NCBI RefSeq assembly: GCF_023634805.2
Contig: NZ_CP106881.1
Coordinates: 868,001 to 932,000, forward strand
DNA: 64,000 bases
Direction of reading: 5' to 3'
Source: Comamonas endophytica
Lineage (GTDB): Bacteria > Pseudomonadota > Gammaproteobacteria > Burkholderiales > Burkholderiaceae_C
The notes under the pieces are model-generated. The model saw nothing but the letters and a program-made list of their open reading frames with translations. It was not told the DNA's origin and did no database searches. The translations under genes were made by a program, and so were the position numbers. Position 1 is the stretch's first letter. The number at the start of each line of letters is the position of its first letter. Positions 55,060-62,636 of this stretch are shown here, one piece after another.

Positions 55060-56169
55060 ATGACGGCCACTCCCGACTTTATGCAGCAGGCGCTGGCGCA
55101 AGCCGCCCAGGCGCTTTTCCTGAGCAATCCCAATCCGCGCGTCGGCTGCGTCATCGTGGCCCCCGACGGCCACACGGTGCTTGGCCAGGGCCATACCCAG
55201 CAGGCCGGCGGCCCGCATGCCGAGGTGATGGCGCTGCGCGATGCCGCAGCCCGGGGCCATGCCGTGCAGGGCGCCACCGCCTACGTGACGCTCGAGCCCT
55301 GCGCCCACCACGGCCGCACCGGACCCTGCTGCGACGCGCTGGTGGCGGCAGGCATCGGCCGCGTCGTGGCGTCGCTGGAAGATCCCAACCCGCTGGTCGC
55401 GGGCCAGGGCTTCGCGCGGCTGCGCGCCGCGGGCGTGTCCGTCGAGATCGGTCCTGGCGCCGACGCGGCGCGCGAGCTCAATATCGGCTTCTTCAGCCGC
55501 ATGGTGCGCGGCATCCCCTGGGTGCGCATGAAGGCCGCCGCCTCGCTGGACGGCACCACGGCGCTGGCCAACGGCGAGAGCCAGTGGATCACGTCCCCGC
55601 AGGCGCGCGCCGACGGCCACGCCTGGCGCGCCCAGGCCTGCGCCGTGCTCACCGGCATAGGCACCGTGCTGCAGGACGACCCGCGCCTCGATGTGCGCGA
55701 CGTATCCACACCGCGCCAGCCGCATGTGGTCATCGTCGACAGCCGGCTTCAGACGCCGCTGGACGCCAAATTGTTCGTGCCCGGGCGCAACTGCCTCATC
55801 TACACCGCCAGCGACAGCGCCGCCAGGGCGCAGGCGCTGCAGGCAGTGGGCGCCACGGTCGTGCACCTGCCCAACGCCCAGGGCAAGGTCGACCTCGCGG
55901 CCATGCTGCGCGACCTGGGCCGGCGCGGCATCAACGAGCTGCATGTGGAGGCCGGCTACCAGCTCAATGGCTCCCTGATGCGCGAGGGCTTGGTCGACGA
56001 ACTGCTGCTGTATCTCGCGCCCAAGCTGCTGGGCTCGGGCCGCGGCATCTGCCATATCGGGCCGCTGACGGCGCTGGCCGACGGGCCGGAACTCGTGTTC
56101 CACGATGTCACCCCGACAGGCCCCGACATCCGCGTGTGCGCACGCTTCGCGCAGCGCTCCGCATTCTGA
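55060..56169 (+). CDS. ribD: Riboflavin biosynthesis bifunctional deaminase-reductase RibD
   Basis: A 369-residue enzyme for the second and third steps of riboflavin synthesis from GTP. The N-terminal deaminase (about 1-145) binds zinc through His53 (PHAEVMAL, Glu55 catalytic), Cys81 and Cys90 (EPCAHHGRTGPCCDAL). The C-terminal NADPH-dependent reductase (about 150-365) shows WVRMKAAASLDGTTALANGESQWIT in pieces, DDPRLDVR, and GINELHVEAGYQLNGSLM. It begins 33 bases after the pilin stop and 34 bases before ribE. I see no FMN riboswitch upstream. Confidence 0.95.
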   Translation: MTATPDFMQQALAQAAQALFLSNPNPRVGCVIVAPDGHTVLGQGHTQQAGGPHAEVMALRDAAARGHAVQGATAYVTLEPCAHHGRTGPCCDALVAAGIGRVVASLEDPNPLVAGQGFARLRAAGVSVEIGPGADAARELNIGFFSRMVRGIPWVRMKAAASLDGTTALANGESQWITSPQARADGHAWRAQACAVLTGIGTVLQDDPRLDVRDVSTPRQPHVVIVDSRLQTPLDAKLFVPGRNCLIYTASDSAARAQALQAVGATVVHLPNAQGKVDLAAMLRDLGRRGINELHVEAGYQLNGSLMREGLVDELLLYLAPKLLGSGRGICHIGPLTALADGPELVFHDVTPTGPDIRVCARFAQRSAF

Positions 56170-56203
56170 ACCTGGCCTTTTTCCACCTGCGACAATCGAG
56201 CCC

Positions 56204-56833
56204 ATGTTTACTGGAATCATCACCGGCATGGGGCGCATCGCCGCCGTGCAGTCGCTTGGCGACACCCCGGCCCACGGCAAGCGCCTGGTCATTGAAACGC
56301 CTGCGGGCTACCTCGACGATGTGGGCCTGGGCGACAGCATCGCGCTCAACGGCGCCTGCATGACCGTCACCAGCTTCGACAAGGTCGCGGGCAGCTTCAC
56401 CGTCGACGTGTCGGCCGAGTCGCTCGACAAGACCACGGGCCTGGCGCAGACCGGGCCGGTCAATCTCGAGAAGGCGCTGCAGGCCCACGACCGCCTGGGC
56501 GGGCACCTGGTGAGCGGCCACGTGGATGGCCTGGGCCGCGTGACCCACTTCGCCCAGCTGGGCGAGAGCTGGGAGCTGCGCATCCTCGCGCCCGCCGATC
56601 TGGCGCGCTATGTGGCCTACAAGGGCTCGATCACCGTCAACGGCGTGAGCCTGACCGTCAACCGCGTGCACGACCAGGCCGATGGCTGCGAGCTGAGCAT
56701 CAACCTGATCCCGCATACCGTCGAGAACACCGCGCTGGGCGTGCTCGTGCCCGGTTCGCAGGTGAACCTCGAGATCGATTTGATCGCGCGCTATGTCGGC
56801 CGCATGATGGACCGACCCGCGGCGTCCTCCTGA
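56204..56833 (+). CDS. ribE: Riboflavin synthase alpha subunit
   Basis: A 209-residue enzyme that dismutates two lumazines to riboflavin. Two homologous lumazine-binding halves are clear: MFTGIITGMGRI and DSIALNGACMTVTSFD in the first, LGGHLVSGHVDGLG and GSITVNGVSLTVN in the second, with NLIPHTVENTALG near the C-terminus. The ATG at 56204 yields the invariant start MFTG. It lies directly after ribD. Confidence 0.96.
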   Translation: MFTGIITGMGRIAAVQSLGDTPAHGKRLVIETPAGYLDDVGLGDSIALNGACMTVTSFDKVAGSFTVDVSAESLDKTTGLAQTGPVNLEKALQAHDRLGGHLVSGHVDGLGRVTHFAQLGESWELRILAPADLARYVAYKGSITVNGVSLTVNRVHDQADGCELSINLIPHTVENTALGVLVPGSQVNLEIDLIARYVGRMMDRPAASS

Positions 56834-56972
56834 CACCGCGCTGACGGGAAGCTGGCGCTGCCCTCAAGCCAGTGTTGTCTTACAAGCAAGCGTGGCGACT
56901 GCAGATATACCTGGGCTATCGGAGCTGGCTCGATGCTAGCTCTCCATCCCACCCTCTGCTGCTTTTATTCCT

Positions 56973-58796
56973 ATGCCTGCTGCCCTTCTAGACCAGTCGG
57001 CCCCGTCCTCCCGTGCCCGCGGCCTGCGCTGGCGCGGCATGCTCAGCGTGCTGCTGCTGAGCTTCGGCCTGAACGCCTGCGGCAGCCTGCCCCAGAATGT
57101 CGACCGTCCCGTCTCCTATGCCCTGGAGCAGCCCGCGCAGACCGCGCTGGGCCAATGGGTGCGCGACCGGCATGCCGCCGACAAGGCGCGCTACCCCTCG
57201 GCCTTCACGCTGCTGTCCGGCGCGCCCGCGGCCTATGGCGGCCGGCTGGCGCTGATCGAAGGCGCGCAGAAAACCCTCGATCTGCAGTACTACGCCATCC
57301 ATGCCGACACCAGTTCCGGGCGCCTGTTGCGCGAGCTGGTGGCGGCCGCCGAGCGTGGGGTGCGCGTGCGCATCCTGCTGGACGACTTCCACAGCGTGGG
57401 CACCAACGCCCAGGTACTGCGCCTGGGCTTCGTGCCGAACATCGAGATGCGCCTGTTCAACCCGCTGGTCGGGCCGCGCAACTCCACCGTGGGCCGGATC
57501 TTCAGCACGCTGACCGACATCCACCGGGCCCAGCAGCGCATGCACAACAAGCTGTTCATCGCCGACAACGTGATCGGCATTGCCGGCGGGCGCAATCTGG
57601 GCGATGCCTACTTCGACCAGCACGAGAGCGGCAATTTCATCGACCTGGACGTGATGGCGGCCGGCCCCATCGTGCGCGACCTCTCGCGCAGCTTCGACAG
57701 CTACTGGAACGACCAGCGCGCCTATCCCGTGTCCTCGCTGATCAGCCGCGAGAAGCTCGAGCGCATGGAAAGCGCGGAGCAGGCCAAGACCCGGGAGGCG
57801 GTGCAGGCCAGCGCCGCGCCCGCAGCGCCTGACAGTGCCTCGGCGCAGCATTCCAGGACCATCTGGGACCAGAAGCCCATGGACCTGAACCAGGCGCCCT
57901 GGGTCTGGGCGCCGGCCGTGGTGCTGGCGGACGAACCCACCAAGATCGCGCTGGAAGGCGAAGGCCCGACCCCTGGCGCTGCGACTGGCGCAGCGGCGCC
58001 AGGCACCGCCAACGCGGCCACGCGCGAGGCTTCTCCCAGCCCCGCAACCACCGAGGAGCCAGCGCCCGCGGCCCTCCCGCTGGAGCCGCCAGGGCTGCGC
58101 CCGGGCACCGGCACGATGGCAGTGCGCCAGGGTGCCAGCATCGCACCGGCCGAGCTGCAGGCGGAGACCGTGGTCGACGGCCTGCTGACGATGATGGGGC
58201 GTGCGCGCCAGGACCTGCTGATCGTCTCGCCCTACTTCGTGCCCGGCGAGGACATGAAGCAGGCCTTTGCCAAAGCCACGCAGCGCGGCGTGCGCGTGCG
58301 CGTGCTGACCAATTCGCTGGCCTCGAACGACGCTCCCGCGGCACATGCCGGTTATGCGCGCCACCGCAAGGAACTGCTGGCCATGGGCGTGCAGCTCTAC
58401 GAGATGCGCAGCGAAAGCGCCGACCTGCGCAACAGCCTGTCCTCGGGCAGCGGCCCGGGCGCCTCGCGCGCCATGCTGCATTCCAAGGTGCTGATCCTCG
58501 ACGGCAGCCTGGTCGCCATCGGTTCCATGAATCTCGACCTGCGCTCGCAACTGCACAATACCGAGATCGCGCTGCTGATCGCCAGCCCGTCGGTGGGACG
58601 CGTGGCGACGGAAAACATCGAGGCCGCGCTGACGCAAAGCGCCTGGAAGGTGGAGCTGGTCGATGGCAAGCGCCTGTTGTGGCGTGCTCCGCAGGGCAGC
58701 GGACTGGAGGATGCACACAACGAGCCGGATGTGAGCTTGCCGATGCGGTGGTTGTTGCAGTTGTTGGGGCCGCTGGCGCCGGATCACCTGTTGTGA
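56973..58796 (+). CDS. clsC: Phospholipase D-type cardiolipin synthase (ClsC-like lipoprotein)
   Basis: A 607-residue enzyme of the PLD superfamily, close to ClsC (YmdC), which joins phosphatidyl groups to make cardiolipin. The two HKD motifs are His191-x-Lys193-x4-Asp198 (HNKLFIADNVIG) and His503-x-Lys505-x4-Asp510 (HSKVLILDGSLV), each followed by a GxxN segment (GGRNLGDAY, GSMNLDLRS). A lipoprotein signal with LNAC (Cys36) implies membrane anchoring. Between about residues 270 and 390 lies an Ala/Pro-rich insertion not needed for the fold. E. coli ClsC is about 473 residues and needs ClsB's neighbour YmdB; no such gene is here. Starts at 56973 or 57039 are both possible. Confidence 0.85.
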   Translation: MPAALLDQSAPSSRARGLRWRGMLSVLLLSFGLNACGSLPQNVDRPVSYALEQPAQTALGQWVRDRHAADKARYPSAFTLLSGAPAAYGGRLALIEGAQKTLDLQYYAIHADTSSGRLLRELVAAAERGVRVRILLDDFHSVGTNAQVLRLGFVPNIEMRLFNPLVGPRNSTVGRIFSTLTDIHRAQQRMHNKLFIADNVIGIAGGRNLGDAYFDQHESGNFIDLDVMAAGPIVRDLSRSFDSYWNDQRAYPVSSLISREKLERMESAEQAKTREAVQASAAPAAPDSASAQHSRTIWDQKPMDLNQAPWVWAPAVVLADEPTKIALEGEGPTPGAATGAAAPGTANAATREASPSPATTEEPAPAALPLEPPGLRPGTGTMAVRQGASIAPAELQAETVVDGLLTMMGRARQDLLIVSPYFVPGEDMKQAFAKATQRGVRVRVLTNSLASNDAPAAHAGYARHRKELLAMGVQLYEMRSESADLRNSLSSGSGPGASRAMLHSKVLILDGSLVAIGSMNLDLRSQLHNTEIALLIASPSVGRVATENIEAALTQSAWKVELVDGKRLLWRAPQGSGLEDAHNEPDVSLPMRWLLQLLGPLAPDHLL

Positions 58797-58810
58797 CTCT
58801 CTAGGACAGG

Positions 58811-58916
58811 CCATTCATCCTTCGACAAGCTCAGGACGAACGGTTAATAGCGCTCTGCTCCCCTGATCGAGAGTGCTTCAATACCGTTCGCCCTGAGCTT
58901 GTCGAAGGGCGTTTCA
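58811..58916. repeat. Inverted pair of the 33-bp dispersed repeat (copies 4 and 5)
   Basis: Copy 4 at 58811-58843 reads CCATTCATCCTTCGACAAGC and on to GAACGG; copy 5 at 58884-58916 is inverted, CCGTTCGCCCTGAGCTTGTC and on. The spacer is 40 bases. The pair lies between the convergent clsC and dusC genes. Confidence 0.9.
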
Positions 58917-58958
58917 GGGCGCAGCCTGGGTTATGGCGCCACCGCGCCGGCACCCTAC

Positions 58959-59924
58959 CTACCCCCACCGCCCCGGCAACTCGCCCACCCACTGCGTGAT
59001 CTCCCGCTGATCCGTCTGCACCCGCACCTCCTGGAACGCCACTTCCGCCTCCGGATAGCGCCGGCGCAGCAGGTTCAGCCACTGCTTGAGCCGCCCGGCG
59101 CGCTGGCGCGGCTCGAGGTCCTCGCAGACCATCTCCCAGAAACGCGCGATCTGCGGCAGCAGCGAAGGCCAGCTCACTTCCACGGGCGCCGGCACGCCCT
59201 CCCCCACCGCCGCACGGATCGCCAGCGCCAGGCCCGGGTCGGCGACGATGCCGCGGCCGAGCATCAGGTCGTCGCAGCCTGATTGCGCGCGGCAGCGCAG
59301 TGCCTCCTCCACGGTCCAGATCTCGCCATTGGCAATGACCGGCACACCGACGGCTTCGCGGATCCGCGGAATCAGCTCCCAATAGGCCGGCGGACGGTAG
59401 CCGTCCAGCTTGGTGCGCGCATGCACGACGATCTCGCAGGCCCCGCCCTGCTCCATGGCCTGCGCGCACTCGCGCATCAGGCCGGTGTCGTTGAAGCCCA
59501 GGCGCATCTTGGCCGAGACCGGCAGCTGCGCCGGCACCGCGCGGCGCACGGCCTCGACCACGCGTGCAATGTGTTCCGGGTCCTGCAGCAGCGCCGCCCC
59601 GCCGCCATGGCGGTTGACCACCTTGGCCGGGCAGCCGAAATTCAGGTCGATGCCTTCGGGCCCGAGCCGCGCCAGGTTGGCGGCATTCACTGCCAGGCTC
59701 TCGGGGTCGGAGCCCAGCAGTTGCGCGCGCACCGGCACGCCGGCCAGCGTGCGGCTGCCGTTGCGCAGCTCGGGCATGGTGCGCAGGAACACCTTGTCGG
59801 GCAGCACGGTCCCGGTGATGCGGATGAATTCGCTCACGCAGCGGTCGGCGCCGCCCACGCGCGTGAGCACGTCGCGCAGCACGAAATCCAGCAGCCCCTC
59901 CATGGGCGCGAGCAGCAGCTTCAT
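58959..59924 (-). CDS. dusC: tRNA-dihydrouridine(16) synthase DusC
   Basis: A 321-residue FMN enzyme that reduces uridine 16 in the D loop of tRNA. LLAPMEGLLDFVLRDVLT is the first strand of the barrel, NFGCPAK holds the catalytic Cys98 (same number as in E. coli DusC), KMRLGFNDT and VVHARTKLDGYRPPA bind FMN and tRNA, and VIANGEIWT and LGRGIVADP close the barrel. The subgroup is set by LDFVLRDVLTRVGG and DGYRPPAYW. The gene is convergent with clsC. Confidence 0.93.
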   Translation of the reverse strand: MKLLLAPMEGLLDFVLRDVLTRVGGADRCVSEFIRITGTVLPDKVFLRTMPELRNGSRTLAGVPVRAQLLGSDPESLAVNAANLARLGPEGIDLNFGCPAKVVNRHGGGAALLQDPEHIARVVEAVRRAVPAQLPVSAKMRLGFNDTGLMRECAQAMEQGGACEIVVHARTKLDGYRPPAYWELIPRIREAVGVPVIANGEIWTVEEALRCRAQSGCDDLMLGRGIVADPGLALAIRAAVGEGVPAPVEVSWPSLLPQIARFWEMVCEDLEPRQRAGRLKQWLNLLRRRYPEAEVAFQEVRVQTDQREITQWVGELPGRWG

Positions 59925-60082
59925 GTCCCCTCCCCGCGCGCGCCCAGGCCTTGCCCACGTCCACCCACCCGATTTGTCATAGAAATTTCCGCATTCACAC
60001 TGATTCGACCCGCATTGTCGCCGTGCGCCGCCAGGCGCGTCACAGCCATGTCATTTGCCGCAGGTGCAATGGGCTACTGCCC

Positions 60083-60586
60083 ATGCTGCTCTACAAGACG
60101 CCCAAAGCCCACCAGGAACTCGCGCCCGGTTCGCGCAGCCTGAACCTGCGCCAGCGCTCACTGCTGCTGCTGGCCGAAGGCACTCCCTATCCGCAGCTGG
60201 CGCAGATGTACCACGGCCAGGGCGAGGCCCTGGTGGCGCAGCTGCTGCATACCGGCTATCTGGCGTCGCGCACCACGGACGCTTCAACATCCTGCCCAGC
60301 CCCCTCCATGGCCCCGGCAGCGGCGCCCGCCAGCATGACGCTGGCCGGCACACGCATGTATCTCTTCGACATGGTCGAGCGCCTGTTCGCCCACCGCCAG
60401 CAGGCCCTGGCCGAGCAACTGCGCCAGGCGCTGCGCGAGGCGCGCGATGGGCAGGCGCTGCGCAGCGTCTGCGACCAACTGCTCAATGCCGTGGCTACCC
60501 ATGCAGGTGCGCAGCGTGCTGCGCAGTTAAGCCAGCAACTGGTCCCTCTGGTGCCGGACTGGAGTCTCGAGTCCCATGAGAATTAA
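60083..60586 (+). CDS. Unknown 167-residue cytoplasmic protein
   Basis: I do not recognise a family. The ATG at 60083 gives MLLYKTPKAHQELAPGSRSLNLRQRSLLLLAEG, which resembles the N-terminus of small regulatory-like proteins in Comamonadaceae that begin with a YKT segment and RQR. It has no signal peptide or membrane segment. Residues 10-55 suggest a helical, possibly winged-helix-like fold (QRSLLLLAEGTPYPQLAQMY). An Ala/Pro/Ser spacer (about 65-90) is followed by a highly helical, Gln/Ala-rich C-terminus (about 100-160). A strong terminator ends the gene at once. The promoter would lie in the 158-base gap next to dusC. Confidence 0.65.
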   Translation: MLLYKTPKAHQELAPGSRSLNLRQRSLLLLAEGTPYPQLAQMYHGQGEALVAQLLHTGYLASRTTDASTSCPAPSMAPAAAPASMTLAGTRMYLFDMVERLFAHRQQALAEQLRQALREARDGQALRSVCDQLLNAVATHAGAQRAAQLSQQLVPLVPDWSLESHEN

Positions 60587-60622
60587 AAAAGCCGGCGCCT
60601 CCATCCGAAGCGCCGGCTTTTT
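60585..60622. terminator. Bidirectional intrinsic terminator
   Basis: AAAAAA GCCGGCGC, an 11-base loop, GCGCCGGC TTTTT. It overlaps the stop of the unknown gene and also serves the convergent methyltransferase gene, which ends at 60644. Confidence 0.93.
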
Positions 60623-60643
60623 CGGTCAATGACAGCGTACGTC

Positions 60644-61834
60644 CTATTGCACCGCCAACCGCCACAGCGAAGTCACTTCGGCCGCGCGCGCCGCGTGCAG
60701 CGCGTCGGTGGTGTCCGCCACCTTGCCATGGCTCGCCTTGGCGTCCAGGCGCCCGACGACCTTCAGGCCCGCGGCCTCAATCCAGCCCATCAGCTCCTCG
60801 CGGCTGCGCAGCGCCAGGTGCTCCGCCAGATCCGACAGGATCAGCCAGGCTTCGCCATCGGGCGTCAGATGCTCCGACACGCCCGCCAGGAAACCGCGCA
60901 GCATGCGGCTGTCCTGGTCGTAGATCGCGTGCTCCAGCGCCGAGCTCGGCTTGGCCGGCACCCATGGCGGGTTGCAGACCACCAGCGGCGCGCGGCCGGC
61001 CGGAAACAGGTCGGTCTGCAGCAGCTCGACCTTGTTCAGGCAACCCAGGCGCTCGAGGTTCTCGCGTGCGCAGTCGATGGCGCGCGGCGACATGTCGGTG
61101 GCGACGATGCGCTTGACACCGCGGCGCGACAGCACGGCCGTCAGCACGCCAGTGCCCACGCCGATGTCATAGGCCAGTGCCTGCGCACCCGGCGGCAGCG
61201 GCGCTTCGGCCACGAGGCCCACGTATTCGGCGCGCACCGGCGAGAAGACCGCGTAGTGCGGGTGGATGCGGTTGTTCGGCGCCACGCCCAGCGCCTCGAC
61301 CTCCACGCCCTTCTTGCGCCATTCATGCGCGCCCACCAAGCCCAGCAGCTCGCGCAGCGGGGTGACGATGGTCTGGTCGAGTTTCTCCGGAGCGCCCCAG
61401 CCCTCGGTGATAGGCAGGCGCAGATCAGGCGCGCGGCGCAGGCTGATCACATAGTCGGGCTGCAGTTCGATCAGGATGCTCGAGAGCACGCGCGCGCGCT
61501 GCGCCTGGGCCTGGCGGTGCAGGTGGAACGCATGCGGGAAACTCTCCTCGGGCAGCAGTTCCTGCCTTTGCGCCGCCTGGCGCTTCTGGTGCCGCGCCTT
61601 GGCCGAGGATTTGCGCGGATCGCGCTCCTGGCGGCGCATCAGCGCCTGCAGCAACAGCCGCGCGTTCTGGAAGTCGCCGCGCCACAGCAGCGAGGTCCCC
61701 TCGCAGGCCAGGCGGTGCGCCGCATCGGCGGACAGGGTGTCGTCGGCGATCACCACCTTGCGGGGCGCCGCGAGACCGCTTTCGGAGCGCCAGACAGCGC
61801 TGCGCTCCTGATTCTTTTCACGCCAATGCAGCAT
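60644..61834 (-). CDS. Class I SAM-dependent methyltransferase
   Basis: A 396-residue enzyme. The C-terminal two thirds is a Rossmann-type methyltransferase: motif I AYDIGVGTGVLTAVL (about residue 217), VATDMSPRAIDCARENLERLG, and motif IV VVCNPPWVPAKP, typical of enzymes that methylate an amide or exocyclic nitrogen, such as the HemK/RsmC/RlmG group. The N-terminal part (about 1-120) is a less conserved, basic region with KSSAKARHQKRQAAQRQ. The target (rRNA, tRNA or protein) cannot be named. It is close to the GNAT gene (eight bases after its stop) and probably co-transcribed with it. Confidence 0.82.
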   Translation of the reverse strand: MLHWREKNQERSAVWRSESGLAAPRKVVIADDTLSADAAHRLACEGTSLLWRGDFQNARLLLQALMRRQERDPRKSSAKARHQKRQAAQRQELLPEESFPHAFHLHRQAQAQRARVLSSILIELQPDYVISLRRAPDLRLPITEGWGAPEKLDQTIVTPLRELLGLVGAHEWRKKGVEVEALGVAPNNRIHPHYAVFSPVRAEYVGLVAEAPLPPGAQALAYDIGVGTGVLTAVLSRRGVKRIVATDMSPRAIDCARENLERLGCLNKVELLQTDLFPAGRAPLVVCNPPWVPAKPSSALEHAIYDQDSRMLRGFLAGVSEHLTPDGEAWLILSDLAEHLALRSREELMGWIEAAGLKVVGRLDAKASHGKVADTTDALHAARAAEVTSLWRLAVQ

Positions 61835-61842
61835 CGGGGCCT

Positions 61843-62364
61843 TCAGTTCAAGGGGCGCTTCAGGCGCACTTCTTCGATCTTGATGCCGCCGATGATGTTG
61901 GTCTTGGCGGTGGACATCTCGCGCTTGAAACCAGCCATCTCGTGGAAGCGCAGCGCGCGTTCGTTGCGCAGCGGCACCCAGGCGGTGACGTTGGTGCAGC
62001 CCTCTTCGGCGAGGCCGTCGCGGGCCGCGTCCCAGAGGGTCACGCCCACGCCCTGGCCCCAGTGCGAGGGGGCCGCGTAGATGGCCCAGATCTCGCCGGT
62101 GGTCGGGCGGGACTTCTCATCGCGCGAGCGGTCGAAGCCGACGAAACCCACGATCTTGTCGCCATCGATGGCAACCTGGACCTGGGGCTCGCAGTATTCG
62201 ATGGCTTCGCGCCAGTACGCCTGGCGCTTTTCAACCGACGACATGGATTTCAATTGATCGTCAGGAACCAGCCCTCTATAGGCCTCCAGGGCGGAAGCGG
62301 TATGGATCTGTGCAATGGCCTTGGCATCGCGAAGCGTGGCGGGACGAACCTGGAAACTGGACAT
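61843..62364 (-). CDS. GNAT family N-acetyltransferase
   Basis: A 173-residue acetyl-CoA-dependent acyltransferase. MSSFQVRPATLRDAKAIAQIH is the standard beta1-alpha1 start; VAIDGDKIVGFVGFDRSRD forms the central strands; IWAIYAAPSHWGQGVGVTLWDAA carries motif A with the Q/G-x-G-V/x-G pyrophosphate loop; LRNERALRFHEMAGF is motif B. The substrate is unknown. The start at 62364 fits the family; longer frames extend into a non-coding gap. The 272 bases upstream (62365-62636) hold no gene and are relatively AT-rich, so they probably carry its promoter. Confidence 0.9.
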   Translation of the reverse strand: MSSFQVRPATLRDAKAIAQIHTASALEAYRGLVPDDQLKSMSSVEKRQAYWREAIEYCEPQVQVAIDGDKIVGFVGFDRSRDEKSRPTTGEIWAIYAAPSHWGQGVGVTLWDAARDGLAEEGCTNVTAWVPLRNERALRFHEMAGFKREMSTAKTNIIGGIKIEEVRLKRPLN

Positions 62365-62636
62365 GGAAATACCGAAACGAAAACAGGTGAAAATGGGGAA
62401 AAGCGGAATTGTCACCGCAAACGTTTTTTTGCCCGGAGGCGTGAAGCTGTAGCCATTCACGCAAGTACGGCTGTCCGAAGCATCTTGCCCAGACAAAGCC
62501 GATGTGATAACGCCCCATGAAGGGCGGACACCGGCGCCGGCCCGGATCGGACCCGGCAAATCAACGTTCGATGGATGGTGACAAAAATACCTTGCTCGGG
62601 CCTGAACCAATGCGAATGACGCAGACTGCACAGACG